Position numbers and translations under genes: made by a program | The notes under the pieces: generated by a model | Databases searched by the model: none | Told to the model about the DNA's origin: nothing | What the model saw: only the letters and a program-made list of their open reading frames with translations | Shown: piece after piece, positions 23,064 through 32,444 of the stretch | How positions within the stretch are numbered: position 1 is the first letter of the stretch | Layout: each line of letters opens with the position of its first letter | Source: VBCG01 sp044226535 | GTDB taxonomy: Bacteria > Pseudomonadota > Gammaproteobacteria > Burkholderiales > Casimicrobiaceae | DNA length: 64,000 nt | Reading direction: 5' to 3' | NCBI GenBank assembly: GCA_044226535.1 | Contig: JBGAGT010000006.1 | Location: 161,023 to 225,022 of the forward strand

Positions 23064-24466
23064 ATTTTCACCGACGCCGCGGCCCCCGAAGGAGCCCCCG
23101 GCGAGCCCTGCGTCCCGGCCTGCGCGCCGCGCCGCGCGGCCGCGCGCCCCAGCAGCAACCCCGTGGCGAGCCACAGCGCCGACACCGGCACGGCCATCCA
23201 GGCCATGGTGGTGAGCGAAAGCCCCATCGCGCGCAGGCTGCCGAAGATCCAGCTCGACAGCGCGTCGCCGCCGCGGTGCACGACGGTGTCGATGATGTTC
23301 TTGGCCTTGTATTTCTGCGACGCGGGCAGCGCGTTGAACAGCGTCTCGCGCGTGGGCCGGCTGACGGCGTACTCGCCGGCGCGGCGCAGGATGCCGAAGG
23401 CGATGAGCGTGGTGAGCAGGGGCCAGCTCGCCAGCACGGCGAAGCCGACCAGCGACACCATCGGCATCAGCGCCAGCATGAAGCCCGTGCCGAAGCGCTG
23501 GATCAGCGTGCCGAAGGCGAAAAGCTGGATGGCGAGCGTCAGGAGGTTGACGGCGAGGTCGACCGTGGCGAGGAGCCGCGTGCGCTCGGCACTCGAGGCG
23601 ATCGCCGCGGGCACGAGCGAGGTCTGCGCGAAATAGAGCAGCGTCGACAACAGCGCGTAGCAGAACAGGAACAGGCAGATGCCCGCGAGATAGGGCGAGC
23701 GCAGGATCTCGACGAGGCCCGAGAAGGGACCGCCGCCCAGGGCACGGTCGTCGGCCGCCGGGTCGCGCGCCGCGCGCGAGGCGGCCTGGCTCGAGGGCAC
23801 GGGGCCGGCTGCAGATGCAGATCCAGGCGCGGTCGCGGCCTCGGTCGCAGGCGCCGACCTTGGATGGCGCGCCGACCAGCGCCGAAGCTGCACGATGGCG
23901 ATCATCGCCACGACCAGGAAGCCGGCCGACACCAGCACCATGCCCTTCACGCCCACGACCAGCACGAACAGTGCGGTGAGCGAAGGGCCGGTGAGCGCGC
24001 CCGCCGTGCCGCCCGCGGCGATGAAGCCGTAGAGCCGCTTCGCCTGCGCGGTCTCGAAGATGTCGGCCATCAAGCTCCAGAACAGGCTCACGGCGAACAG
24101 GTTGAACACGCTCACCCAGACGAAGAAGGTCTTCGCCACGCGCGGGTCCTGGGTGTTGCCGGCCTCGAACAGCACGAAGAACGCGACGAGGTTCGCCGCG
24201 AAGAACGCGTACAGCCAGGGAAGGAGCTGCTTGCGCGGGAAGCGCGAGGTGAGCGCGCCGAACACCGGCACCAGCACCAGCATCGACAGGAACACCGCGG
24301 TGAAGAGCTCCGACAGCGCGCGCTCGCCGCCCTGGATGGCCATCTCGTCTCGGATGGGCCGCAGCACGTAGTAGCCCGCCAGCAGCGAGAAGAAGTAGAC
24401 GAAGGCCCACAGCGAGGCCGCGAGCTCCTGCGGCTCCGCACGCGTGATGCGCAGCAGGAGCTTCAT
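23060..24466 (-). CDS. MFS/NTP-translocase-like membrane transporter
   Basis: The 468-residue protein has about twelve membrane segments. It opens with LWAFVYFFSLLAGYYVLRPIRDEM, the hallmark of the ATP/ADP-translocase-like branch also found in non-parasitic bacteria, and shows GGTAGALTGP near residue 150. A long Ala/Pro-rich cytoplasmic loop (about 205-245) divides the two halves. Transport substrate unknown; the similarity to nucleotide carriers is at family level only. The ATG at 24466 immediately follows a hairpin repeat. The end overlaps the ChaC-like gene by four bases. Confidence 0.82.
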   Translation of the reverse strand: MKLLLRITRAEPQELAASLWAFVYFFSLLAGYYVLRPIRDEMAIQGGERALSELFTAVFLSMLVLVPVFGALTSRFPRKQLLPWLYAFFAANLVAFFVLFEAGNTQDPRVAKTFFVWVSVFNLFAVSLFWSLMADIFETAQAKRLYGFIAAGGTAGALTGPSLTALFVLVVGVKGMVLVSAGFLVVAMIAIVQLRRWSARHPRSAPATEAATAPGSASAAGPVPSSQAASRAARDPAADDRALGGGPFSGLVEILRSPYLAGICLFLFCYALLSTLLYFAQTSLVPAAIASSAERTRLLATVDLAVNLLTLAIQLFAFGTLIQRFGTGFMLALMPMVSLVGFAVLASWPLLTTLIAFGILRRAGEYAVSRPTRETLFNALPASQKYKAKNIIDTVVHRGGDALSSWIFGSLRAMGLSLTTMAWMAVPVSALWLATGLLLGRAAARRGAQAGTQGSPGAPSGAAASVKI

Positions 24467-24546
24467 GTCATCCCCGCGATCACGTCATCCCCGCGAAAGC
24501 GGGGATCCCGCGATGCGATAGGTCCCCGCTTTCGCGGGGATGACGG
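24467..24546. repeat. Hairpin repeat cluster
   Basis: A half copy (TCATCCCCGCG), a full direct copy at 24482-24507 and an inverted copy at 24519-24546, between the transporter start and the pteridine reductase stop. Confidence 0.9.
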
Positions 24547-24557
24547 GGGAGGGGCAC

Positions 24558-25295
24558 CTAGATGGCGATGCGCCGGCCGCCGTCGACCGCGATGGTCTCG
24601 CCGGTGACGTAGGGCGCGTCGGCGAGCAGGAAGCGCACGGTGCGCGCGACGTCACCCGCCGAGCCCTCGCGGCGCAGCGGCGTCGCCGAGATGATGCGCT
24701 GGCGCGCCACCTCGTCGAAATCGCCGTCCTCGGGCCACAGCACGGGCCCGGGAGCCACGCCGTTGACGCGGACCTCGGGTGCGAGCTCGCGCGCCAGAGC
24801 ACGCGTGAGGCCGGTGAGCGCCGCCTTCGCCACCGAGTAGACGAGGTAGTTGCGCAGCGGCCGCTCGGCGTGGATGTCGGAGATGTTGACGATGGCGCCG
24901 TTGCGCTTGCGGAGCTCCGGCGCCGCCGCTTGCGCGAGGAACAGCGGCGCGCGAAGGTTGGTGCCGACGAGATCGTCGAAGGCCGCGAGCGTGATCTCGC
25001 CGACCGGCGTCGGATAGAAGGTCGAGGCGTTGTTGACCAGCGCGTCCAGCCGGCCGAAGCGGCCGAGGCACTGCTCGACCAGCGAAGGCAGCTTGCCCAG
25101 GTCGAGCAGGTCGGCCTGGATCAGCGCCACCGAGTCGGCGCGCAGGCCGTTGAGCTCCGCCTGCAGGAGGCGCGCCTCGCCCGCCGACGAGCGATAGTGC
25201 AGCATCAGTGACGCGCCCGCTGCGTGCAGCTCGCGGCAGATGGCGGCGCCCACGCGTTTGGCGCCGCCGGTGATCAGGATGGTCTTGTCCTTCAC
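24558..25295 (-). CDS. Pteridine reductase-type SDR
   Basis: The 245-residue short-chain reductase has TGGAKRVGAAI at residues 9-19. The Arg-containing cofactor motif TGxxxRxG marks the PTR1/FolM group. VNNAST, the catalytic YSVAK (Y-x3-K) and PGPVLWPED follow. It reduces dihydrofolate or dihydrobiopterin with NADPH. The divergent MidA-like methyltransferase gene is its frequent neighbour in betaproteobacteria. Confidence 0.88.
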   Translation of the reverse strand: MKDKTILITGGAKRVGAAICRELHAAGASLMLHYRSSAGEARLLQAELNGLRADSVALIQADLLDLGKLPSLVEQCLGRFGRLDALVNNASTFYPTPVGEITLAAFDDLVGTNLRAPLFLAQAAAPELRKRNGAIVNISDIHAERPLRNYLVYSVAKAALTGLTRALARELAPEVRVNGVAPGPVLWPEDGDFDEVARQRIISATPLRREGSAGDVARTVRFLLADAPYVTGETIAVDGGRRIAI

Positions 25296-25434
25296 GCGAC
25301 AAGTCTACCGGAGCCGCGGGGGCGGTTGCCTGCATCGGGGCACGCGTTCCATGGCCGGCTTCCGAGGGTGCAAAACGGCTTTCCAGCACCGGACGGCGGG
25401 TGCATGTCGAGGGGCCGATGCGACAATCCCGCGA

Positions 25435-26616
25435 ATGGATCGCTCGACGCCCCGCCTTCCCGAGCCCGACGCCGACGCCCGCGCGCACAGCGCCAGGGTC
25501 GAGGCCGCGCTCGCCGGGGCCATCGACGAGGCCGGGGGCTTCCTGCCCTTCGAGCGCTGGATGGACCTCGCGCTCAACGCACCCGGGCTCGGCTACTACG
25601 CCGCGGGGGCGCAGAAATTCGGCGCCGCCGGCGACTTCGTCACCGCCGCCGAGATCTCGCCCCTTTATGCGCGCACGCTGGCCACCGACGTCGCCGCAAT
25701 CCTCGATGCCACGCGCGGTCGCGAGATCGTCGAGCTCGGCGCTGGCAGCGGCGCCTTCGCGGCCGACGTGCTCGCGGCGCTCGACACGGCGAAGGTGAAG
25801 CTGTCGCGCTACGCCATCGTCGAGCCCAGCGCGGCATTGAAGGCACGACAGCAGGCGCGGCTCTCGGGCGACAGCCGCGTGACGTGGCTGGATGCGCCGC
25901 CTGCGCGCATCCGCGGCGCGGTGGTCATGAACGAGGTGCTGGACGCCTTGCCGGTGGCGTTGGTCGCGCGCCGCGGCGGCGCGTGGAAGCTGCGGGGCGT
26001 GGTCCGCCACGAGGGGCGCTTCGCCTTCGCCGAGCGAGCGCCGTGTGCGGCCGGGACGGCGGCATCGGGGGACGATGCGGCGCTCGTCGCCATCGCCGCC
26101 GCGCGCTTCCCCCGGGGCATCGACTACCTGTCCGAGGTCAACCGCGCCGCCGAGGCCCTGGTGCGGCTCGTCGCGCAAAGCCTCGAGGAGGGTGCGATGC
26201 TCATCGCCGACTACGGCTTCGCGCGCCACGAGTACTACCATCCGCAACGTGCCGAGGGCACGCTGATGGCGCACTACCGCCATCGTGCGACGCCGGACCC
26301 TTTCGTGTGGCCGGGCCTCGCCGACATCACCGCGCACGTGGACTTCACCGCGATCGCCGAAGCGGGGGAGGCCGAGGGCCTCACCGTGGCGGGTTTCGCG
26401 ACGCAGGCGGCCTACCTCGTCGGCGCGGGTGTCCTCGACCGCCTGCTCGAGGCCGGCGATCCCGGCTCGGTGGAATTCCTCAAGGCATCGTCGGCGGTGC
26501 AGAAGCTCACCTCGCCCGCCGAGATGGGCGAGCTCTTCAAGGTCATCGCGCTGGAGCGCGGCGTGAAGGTGCGCTGGCGCGGCTTCGCGGTGGGCAACCG
26601 CGCGCACACGTTGTAG
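25435..26616 (+). CDS. MidA/NDUFAF7-like SAM-dependent methyltransferase
   Basis: The 393-residue protein begins its domain with GGFLPFERWMDLALNAPGLGYY and has AAEISPLYART, the SAM motif IVELGAGSGAFA, MNEVLDALPV and ADYGFARHEYYHPQR. This is the DUF185 family whose mitochondrial member methylates a complex I subunit arginine. The bacterial substrate is not established. GACAAT lies 8 bases before the ATG, in the same arrangement as at rph. Confidence 0.88.
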   Translation: MDRSTPRLPEPDADARAHSARVEAALAGAIDEAGGFLPFERWMDLALNAPGLGYYAAGAQKFGAAGDFVTAAEISPLYARTLATDVAAILDATRGREIVELGAGSGAFAADVLAALDTAKVKLSRYAIVEPSAALKARQQARLSGDSRVTWLDAPPARIRGAVVMNEVLDALPVALVARRGGAWKLRGVVRHEGRFAFAERAPCAAGTAASGDDAALVAIAAARFPRGIDYLSEVNRAAEALVRLVAQSLEEGAMLIADYGFARHEYYHPQRAEGTLMAHYRHRATPDPFVWPGLADITAHVDFTAIAEAGEAEGLTVAGFATQAAYLVGAGVLDRLLEAGDPGSVEFLKASSAVQKLTSPAEMGELFKVIALERGVKVRWRGFAVGNRAHTL

Positions 26617-26686
26617 TGCGCCTGGCCGTAGCGCGCCTTGCGCATGGCGTCCGCCTCGGGCGCAGGCCCCGGATCCACTGCCCGCC

Positions 26687-27520
26687 TCAGGCATGCGCCC
26701 GCCGCCTGCGACCGTTGCCGAAGACCTGCGACAGCGCGAACAGCGTCGAGGTGACCACGATCATCATGGTGGAGATGGCGGCGATGGTGGGGTCGATCTG
26801 GTCGCGCAGCGCGTTGAACATGTTGCGCGTCAGCGTCGAGTTCGGGCCGCCCGAGACGAAGATCGCGACGATCACCTCGTCGAAGGAGGTGAGGAAGGAC
26901 AGGAGCGCCGCGGTGATCACGCCGAAGCGGATCTGCGGCAGCGTCACCGCGAAGAAGGCGCGCAGCGGCGAGGCCCCGAGGCTCTGCGCCGCCATCACCT
27001 GGCTCGCGTCGTGCTGGCGCAGCGCGGAGGACACGACGATGAACGCCAGCGGGATGGCGAGCATGGTGTGCGCGAGCACCACGCCGGTCAGCGTGTTGAC
27101 GAGCTTCAGGCGCACGTAGGCGTAGAACACGCCGATGCCGACGAGGATCAGCGGCACGATCATGGGCAGGATCAGCAGCGTGCCGGCCGCGCGCGCCACG
27201 CGCGGCCGCGAGCCGTGCAGCCCGACGGCCGCGAGCACGCCCAGGGGTGTTGCCAGCAGCGCGGTGAGCGTCGCGGCCTTGAACGAGGTCGCCGTCGCCT
27301 GCATCCACGCCACCGAGCCGAAGTAGCTCTGGTACCAGCGCAGCGACCAGTGGCGCGGCGGGAACTCGAGGTACTGCGAGGCCGAGAACGACATGGGGAT
27401 GACGATCAGCGTGGGCAGCACCAGGAAGGCCAGCACCAGCGCGGCGAGGACGTAGAGCCACAGGCGAGCGCCATGCGTGATCTGCGTCTCGCTGGCGGGT
27501 TGCGACAGCCAGCCCGTCAT
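26687..27520 (-). CDS. ABC transporter permease, PotC type
   Basis: The 277-residue inner-membrane permease has six membrane segments. Its ATPase-coupling EAA-type loop reads VMAAQSLGASPLRAFFAVTLPQIRFG. It belongs to the polyamine/opine permease group. The chosen ATG at 27520 lies inside GCGGGGATGACGG, a half copy of the dispersed repeat; a TTG at 27532 overlapping the potB-like stop is an alternative start. Last gene of the transporter operon. Confidence 0.88.
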   Translation of the reverse strand: MTGWLSQPASETQITHGARLWLYVLAALVLAFLVLPTLIVIPMSFSASQYLEFPPRHWSLRWYQSYFGSVAWMQATATSFKAATLTALLATPLGVLAAVGLHGSRPRVARAAGTLLILPMIVPLILVGIGVFYAYVRLKLVNTLTGVVLAHTMLAIPLAFIVVSSALRQHDASQVMAAQSLGASPLRAFFAVTLPQIRFGVITAALLSFLTSFDEVIVAIFVSGGPNSTLTRNMFNALRDQIDPTIAAISTMMIVVTSTLFALSQVFGNGRRRRAHA

Positions 27521-27528
27521 CCCCGCGC

Positions 27529-28413
27529 TCAATGCATCCCCTCGGCGTCGGCGCGGCGCGCACGCGGCAGCACGCGCGCGGCCAACGCGAGGATCGCCAG
27601 CGTCAGCCCCAGCAGCACCACGCCCTGCGCGCTGGCCTGTCCCCAGTTGAAGAAGAGCTCGATGTCGCTGGCGATCTGGTTGGACACCATGTTGACCTTG
27701 CCCCCACCGAGCACCGCCGGCGTGACGTAGAAGCCGAGGCAGAGCACGAACACGATCAGCGAGCCCGCCACCAGCCCGGGCAGCGACAGCGGCAGGAACA
27801 CCTTGAAGAAGGTTCGCGAGGGCGAGGCGCCGAGGCTCGCCGCCGCCTTGAGGCAGTCGCGGTCGATGGAACGCATGGCACCCAGCACCGGCAGCACGAA
27901 GAAGGGCAGCATGATGTGTACCATGCCGATCAGCGTGCCGCCGAGGTTGTTGACCAGCGTCAGCGGCGCGTCCCAGAGCCCGAGCTTCATGCCCATGGCG
28001 TTGACGAGGCCGTTGCGCTGCAGGAGCACCAGCCACGCGTAGGTGCGCACCAGCAGCGACGTCCAGAACGGCAGCATCACCGCGATCAGGCAGAGGTTGG
28101 CGGCCCGCGCGGGGAGCTGCGACAGCACGTAGGCCAGCGGGTAGCCCGCGAGCACGCAGATCAGCGTCGTCAGCGCGCTCACCTTGAAGGTCATGGCGAA
28201 GGTGCGCGCGTAGGCGGGCTCGGCGACCAGCCGCCGGTAGTGGTCGAGGGTGAGCGTGCCATTGTCGGCGACGAAGGACAGCCAGAAGAGCCACGCCACC
28301 GGCACCAGCATGATCAGCGTGATGAGCAGCAGCGCGGGCGAGGCGAGGCCGAGGCGCGCGAGGCGCTCGCGCCGCGCGTCGCGGCGCAGGGCGGCCGCGT
28401 TGGACGACGTCAC
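27529..28413 (-). CDS. ABC transporter permease, PotB type
   Basis: This 294-residue permease has six membrane segments and the coupling loop CLKAAASLGASPSRTFFKVFLPLSLPG. It partners the PotC-type permease to form the channel. Its start overlaps the ATPase gene stop by four bases, and its stop is 8 bp before the PotC-type start. Confidence 0.9.
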   Translation of the reverse strand: MTSSNAAALRRDARRERLARLGLASPALLLITLIMLVPVAWLFWLSFVADNGTLTLDHYRRLVAEPAYARTFAMTFKVSALTTLICVLAGYPLAYVLSQLPARAANLCLIAVMLPFWTSLLVRTYAWLVLLQRNGLVNAMGMKLGLWDAPLTLVNNLGGTLIGMVHIMLPFFVLPVLGAMRSIDRDCLKAAASLGASPSRTFFKVFLPLSLPGLVAGSLIVFVLCLGFYVTPAVLGGGKVNMVSNQIASDIELFFNWGQASAQGVVLLGLTLAILALAARVLPRARRADAEGMH

Positions 28414-29597
28414 AGCCGCTCGCCCGCCACCAGCACGGCGTGGTGCGCCGCGACGCCGAAGCGCACGCGGTCGCCCTTCGCGGGGGCCGCCGCGGTGCCG
28501 GGTGCGCGGGTGGCGACGCGCCGCGCGATCAGCGCGCTGCCGTCGTCGAGCGCGGCGTGCACCAGCAGCGTGTCGCCCTGGTAGATCACCTGCGTCACCG
28601 AGGCCTCGAACACGTTGTCGGCGCCCTGGCCCGCGTCGAGGAGCTCGAGGTGCTCGGGACGCAGCACGAGAGACAGCGGGGCGTCCTGCGCGGCGGAAGC
28701 CTTCGGCGACACGGCGCCTGCAGCAGCCGCGACGTTCGCATCGGCCGTCGCGCCGCCGGCATCGCCGGAAGGCCTGCCGGCGACGAGCAGCGGCCGTCCC
28801 GCGCAGCGATACGCAGTGGTGCGGCCGTCGTCGGCACGCAAGCCCTCGGCGCGCTCGACGCGCAGGAAGGTCGACTCGCCGATGAAGCTCGCGACGAACG
28901 GATCGGCGGGGCGCTCGTAGACGGCGCGCGGCGTGTCCACCTGCGCGACGCGTCCCGCGCGGATCACGGCGACGCGGTCCGACATGGTCAGCGCCTCACG
29001 CTGGTCGTGCGTGACGTAGACGGTGGTGGTGCCGAGGCGGTCGTGCAGCTGGCGCAGCTCGATCTGCATGGCCTCGCGGAGCTGCTTGTCGAGCGCGGAC
29101 AGCGGCTCGTCCATCAGCACCACGCTGGGCTCGAACACGATGGCGCGGGCGAGTGCCACGCGCTGGCGCTGGCCGCCCGAGAGCTCATCGATGCGCCGGC
29201 TGCCGTAGCCGCCGAGCTTGACCATGTCGAGCGCGGCCTCGACGCGGCGCGCGATGTCGGCCGGCGGCACGCGGCGAAGCTGCAGCGGGAAGGCGATGTT
29301 GGCGGCGACGTCCTTGTGCGGGAAGAGCGCGTAGCTCTGGAACACGAAGCCGATGTCGCGCTTGTGCGGCGCGAGCCGCACCACCTCGCGGTCGCCGAAG
29401 GCGACGCTGCCGCTGTCGGGCCGGATGAAGCCCGCCAGCACCATCAGGAGCGTGGTCTTGCCCGAGCCCGAGGGCCCGAGCAGCGTCAGGAACTCGCCGC
29501 TCTTGATGTCGAGGTCGACGGCGTCGAGCGCGTGCGCATCGCCGTAGGACTTGGAGACCCGGCGGATGGTGATGGGTATCGCGCTGCGCCGGGTCAT
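28410..29597 (-). CDS. ABC transporter ATPase, PotA type
   Basis: The 395-residue ATPase has Walker A GPSGSGKTT (about 39-47), Q-loop FVFQSYALFPH, signature LSGGQRQRVALARAI, Walker B VVLMDEPLSALD and switch THDQ. The C-terminal TOBE domain is interrupted by an Ala/Gly/Asp-rich insert of about 30 residues (near 273-305). It powers the PotBC-type channel. Confidence 0.93.
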   Translation of the reverse strand: MTRRSAIPITIRRVSKSYGDAHALDAVDLDIKSGEFLTLLGPSGSGKTTLLMVLAGFIRPDSGSVAFGDREVVRLAPHKRDIGFVFQSYALFPHKDVAANIAFPLQLRRVPPADIARRVEAALDMVKLGGYGSRRIDELSGGQRQRVALARAIVFEPSVVLMDEPLSALDKQLREAMQIELRQLHDRLGTTTVYVTHDQREALTMSDRVAVIRAGRVAQVDTPRAVYERPADPFVASFIGESTFLRVERAEGLRADDGRTTAYRCAGRPLLVAGRPSGDAGGATADANVAAAAGAVSPKASAAQDAPLSLVLRPEHLELLDAGQGADNVFEASVTQVIYQGDTLLVHAALDDGSALIARRVATRAPGTAAAPAKGDRVRFGVAAHHAVLVAGERL

Positions 29598-29620
29598 GCT
29601 CGGAGCTTAGCCCGGCCGCG

Positions 29621-30682
29621 TCACTCGGTCAGCATGTTCTGGTACAGCGTGGCGGCGCGCGCCTCGTTCTTGATGTACCAGTCGAGGTCGATGGGGAGCT
29701 GCTTCGCGGCGTTGGCCGGGTACGAGGGCAGCTTCTTCGCGTAGTCGGGGGCGATCACGCCCAAGTCGTAGGCCTTCTTGTTCGGCGGGCCGTAGGTGAT
29801 GTACTTGGTGAACTCGGCCTGGTATTGCGGCTTGGCCATCTCGGCGAGGAGCTTCATCGCCGCGGCCTTGTGCGGCGCGTCCTTGGGGATGGCGATGCAG
29901 TCGTAGTCGAGCAGGGCCTGGTTGAAGGTGTAGGCGACCTGCGCGCCGTCCTTGGCGACGACGTCGAAGCGTCCGTTCCAGCCGGTGATCATGTCGACCT
30001 CGCCGTCCTTCATGAGCTGCGCATGCTGCGCGCCCGAGGTCCACCACACGGCGATGTGCGGCTTCAGCTCCTTGATCTTGGCGATGGCGCGCTCGATGCC
30101 GCCGGGCTGCGACAGCACCTCGTACACCTTCTCGGGCGGCACGCCGTCGGCCATCAGCGCGGGCTCGAGCGCACCGGCGACGCCCTTGCGATAGGCACGC
30201 TTGCCGGGGAATTTCTTCACGTCCCAGAAGTCGGCCCAGCTTTGCGGGCCGGCCTGGCCGTAGGTCTTGGTGTTCCAGGCGAGCACGGTCGAGAACACGT
30301 CGAGCGCCATGCAGTACTCGCCCGCGAGGCCGGGCTGGTAGTTGGAGACGTCGATGGCCTTGTAGTCGAGCTTCTCGAGCATGCCCTCGGCGCCGGCGCG
30401 CGCAGCGCTGCCCGAGCCGCTGACCACCGCGTCCCAGGTGTTGGCGCCGGCCTTCTGCTTGAGCCGCAGGTCGCTGATGCTGGTGTAGGTCTCTTCCTTG
30501 ACGGTGAGGCCGAGCGCCTTGCCGGCGGGCTGGAACAGCGCCTTGCTCTGGCCGTCCTGGTAGGAGCCGCCGAACGACACCACCGTGACTTCCTCGGCGA
30601 GGGCCGCGGGTGCTGCGAGCGATGCGACGAGTCCGGCCAGCGCGAGCAGCGCGGCCGCGGGGGATCGACGTTCGACGTTCAT
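29621..30682 (-). CDS. Periplasmic substrate-binding protein, PotD/PotF-like
   Basis: The 353-residue protein has a signal peptide (1-29, cleavage near AALA-EE). The mature chain shows EEVTVVSFGGSYQDGQSKA, WDAVVSGSG, AWNTKTYG, and SWADFWDVKKFPGKRAYRK, the pattern of family 1 spermidine/putrescine-like binding proteins. It is the first gene of the transporter operon. The ligand may be a polyamine, opine or similar amine, but the ligand-site residues are not decisive. The operon promoter carries the conserved motif at 30762-30792. Confidence 0.9.
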   Translation of the reverse strand: MNVERRSPAAALLALAGLVASLAAPAALAEEVTVVSFGGSYQDGQSKALFQPAGKALGLTVKEETYTSISDLRLKQKAGANTWDAVVSGSGSAARAGAEGMLEKLDYKAIDVSNYQPGLAGEYCMALDVFSTVLAWNTKTYGQAGPQSWADFWDVKKFPGKRAYRKGVAGALEPALMADGVPPEKVYEVLSQPGGIERAIAKIKELKPHIAVWWTSGAQHAQLMKDGEVDMITGWNGRFDVVAKDGAQVAYTFNQALLDYDCIAIPKDAPHKAAAMKLLAEMAKPQYQAEFTKYITYGPPNKKAYDLGVIAPDYAKKLPSYPANAAKQLPIDLDWYIKNEARAATLYQNMLTE

Positions 30683-30761
30683 GACCAGGATTCTCCAGAA
30701 GGGGCGGCGCGGCCATCGACCGCGCCGAAGCGGCCAGTGTCGGAAGTACGTGGTTGCGGCA

Positions 30762-30792
30762 AAAGGTCCATTCTGGTTAGACGGGCATACCG
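30762..30792 (-). promoter_or_regulatory. Putative MocR-type regulator site upstream of the transporter operon
   Basis: The 31-bp segment begins AAAGGTCCATT and ends CATACCG (plus-strand reading). It matches 33692-33722 at about 21 of 31 positions, with an identical 11-base start. It lies 80 bp upstream of the binding-protein start. The other copy precedes a MocR-family gene. The TGGACCTTT core resembles half-sites described for GntR/MocR regulators. Confidence 0.65.
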
Positions 30793-30798
30793 CTTTGC

Positions 30799-30915
30799 CG
30801 TCATCCCCGCCCCGTCATCTCCGGGGTCCAGTCATCCCCGCGAAAGCGGGGACCCAGTGGTACCCCTGGGTTCCCGCTTTCGCGGGAATGACGAGGGTTC
30901 CGCGCGGGAATGACG
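30799..30915. repeat. Hairpin repeat cluster
   Basis: Two partial copies, a complete direct copy (30831-30857), a complete inverted copy (30869-30892) and a further half copy, between the transporter promoter and the end of the aldehyde dehydrogenase gene. Confidence 0.9.
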
Positions 30916-30925
30916 GTGCGGGGTT

Positions 30926-32434
30926 TCACAGCTTCGCCGCCACGGCCTTGACGCGACTGTAGCTCTTCAAGGCCTCGAGGCCTTTCTCGCGGCCGAAGCC
31001 CGAGCGGCGGTTGCCGCCGAAGGGCACCTCGACGCCGCCGGCGAACCATTCGTTGATGTAGACCTGCCCGGCGTCGAGCTCGCGCGCGAAGCGGTGCGCC
31101 GCGGCGAAGTCGCGCGTGAACACCCCCGCGCACAGCGCATAGGGCGTGCCGTTGGCGAGCGCCAGCGCCTCGTCGGGGGTGTCGAAGACCTGCACCGCGA
31201 GCACCGGGCCGAAGATCTCCTCCTGCACGGCGGCGTCGGCGGCGGGGACGCCGTCGAGCACGGTGGGCGCGTAGAAATAGCCGCCCGCGCCTCCACCGGC
31301 ATCCGCGTGCCCGGCCGGGGCGGGACCGCCTCCGCACGCGGCGCGCACGCCGCGCGACAGCGCGCCGCGGACCATGGCCTCGACGCGCTCGAGCTGGCGG
31401 CGCGAGTTGAGCGGCCCCATGCCGGGGTTGCGCAGGCCGTGGCCGAGCGTGAGCGCCTTCGCGCGCGCGGCGATGCGCTCGACGAAGGCCGCATGCAGGC
31501 TTCGCGCCACCACCGCGCGCGAGGCGGCCGAGCAGATCTGCCCGGCGTTCTCGAAAATGCCGCCGGCGATGCTGTCCACCGCCGCGTCGAGGTCCGCATC
31601 GGCGAGCACCACCGCGGCGGACTTGCCGCCGAGCTCGAGCACGAGTCGCGTGACGTTGGCCGCGGCGGCACGCATCACCGCCTGGCCGGTCGCCACCGAG
31701 CCCGTGAAGGTGAGATGGTCGATGGCGGGATGTGCCGCCAGCGCGGCACCCGCTTCGGCGCCCGTGCCGGTGACGATGTTGCAGGCGCCCGCGGGAAGGC
31801 CCGCCTCGAGCAGCAGCTCGCCCAGCATCAGCGCGGTCAGCGGCGTCTGTTCCGCCGGCTTCACCACCAGCGTGCAGCCCGCCGCGAGCGCGGGCGCGAT
31901 GCCGCGCGCCGCGGTGGCGATGGGGTAGTTCCAGGGCACGATCTGGCCCGCGACGCCCGCGGGCTCGAGCCAGGTCCACGCGGCGTGCGCCATGTCCTGC
32001 GGGATGGTGTCGCCCTGCAGCTTGTCGCAGGCGCCCGCGTAGTACTCGAAGCAGCGCGCGGCGCCGGCGACGTCGCCCTGCGCCTCGGCCAGCGTCTTGC
32101 CTGCGTCGAGCACCTCGACCACGGCGAGCCGCGCGGCGTTGGCGCGGATGAGCGCCGCGGTGCGCGCGAGGATCGCGCCGCGCTGCGCGGGCGAAACACG
32201 TCGCCACGCGCCGCCGAGCGCGCGGCGCGCGGCCTGCACCGCGGCGTCGACGTCACCTGCGCCGCCCGCGGCGAAATGCGCGAACGCGCGGCCCGTCCCG
32301 GGGTCGATCGTTTCCATGCGCGCGCCGGAAAGCGCAGGCACGCGCTGGCCGTCGACCAGCAGCGCATCGGGCAGTCCCGCGATGCGGCCGGTGGCGAGCG
32401 CCTCGCGCACCAGGTGCTCGAGCGACGCAGTCAT
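30926..32434 (-). CDS. NAD(P)-dependent aldehyde dehydrogenase
   Basis: The 502-residue enzyme has VPWNYP (cofactor pocket), TFTGSVATGQ, the general-base glutamate in LELGGKSAAVV, the nucleophilic cysteine in GQICSAASR, and EEIFGPVLAV. It oxidises an aldehyde to the acid, presumably one generated by the oxidases of the same cluster. It follows the enolase-family gene by 10 bp, so they form one operon divergent from the MocR gene. Confidence 0.94.
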   Translation of the reverse strand: MTASLEHLVREALATGRIAGLPDALLVDGQRVPALSGARMETIDPGTGRAFAHFAAGGAGDVDAAVQAARRALGGAWRRVSPAQRGAILARTAALIRANAARLAVVEVLDAGKTLAEAQGDVAGAARCFEYYAGACDKLQGDTIPQDMAHAAWTWLEPAGVAGQIVPWNYPIATAARGIAPALAAGCTLVVKPAEQTPLTALMLGELLLEAGLPAGACNIVTGTGAEAGAALAAHPAIDHLTFTGSVATGQAVMRAAAANVTRLVLELGGKSAAVVLADADLDAAVDSIAGGIFENAGQICSAASRAVVARSLHAAFVERIAARAKALTLGHGLRNPGMGPLNSRRQLERVEAMVRGALSRGVRAACGGGPAPAGHADAGGGAGGYFYAPTVLDGVPAADAAVQEEIFGPVLAVQVFDTPDEALALANGTPYALCAGVFTRDFAAAHRFARELDAGQVYINEWFAGGVEVPFGGNRRSGFGREKGLEALKSYSRVKAVAAKL

Positions 32435-32444
32435 GTCGCGACGC

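Noticed and set aside
23060..24466. True ATP/ADP energy-parasite translocase
   Set aside because: The family resemblance is real, but the protein has a long insert and lies in a free-living-type genome; only a transporter-level call is justified.
22478..24607. 709-codon plus-strand frame across the ChaC-like and transporter genes
   Set aside because: Low-complexity Arg/His/Gln composition; the minus-strand frame encodes a coherent membrane protein.
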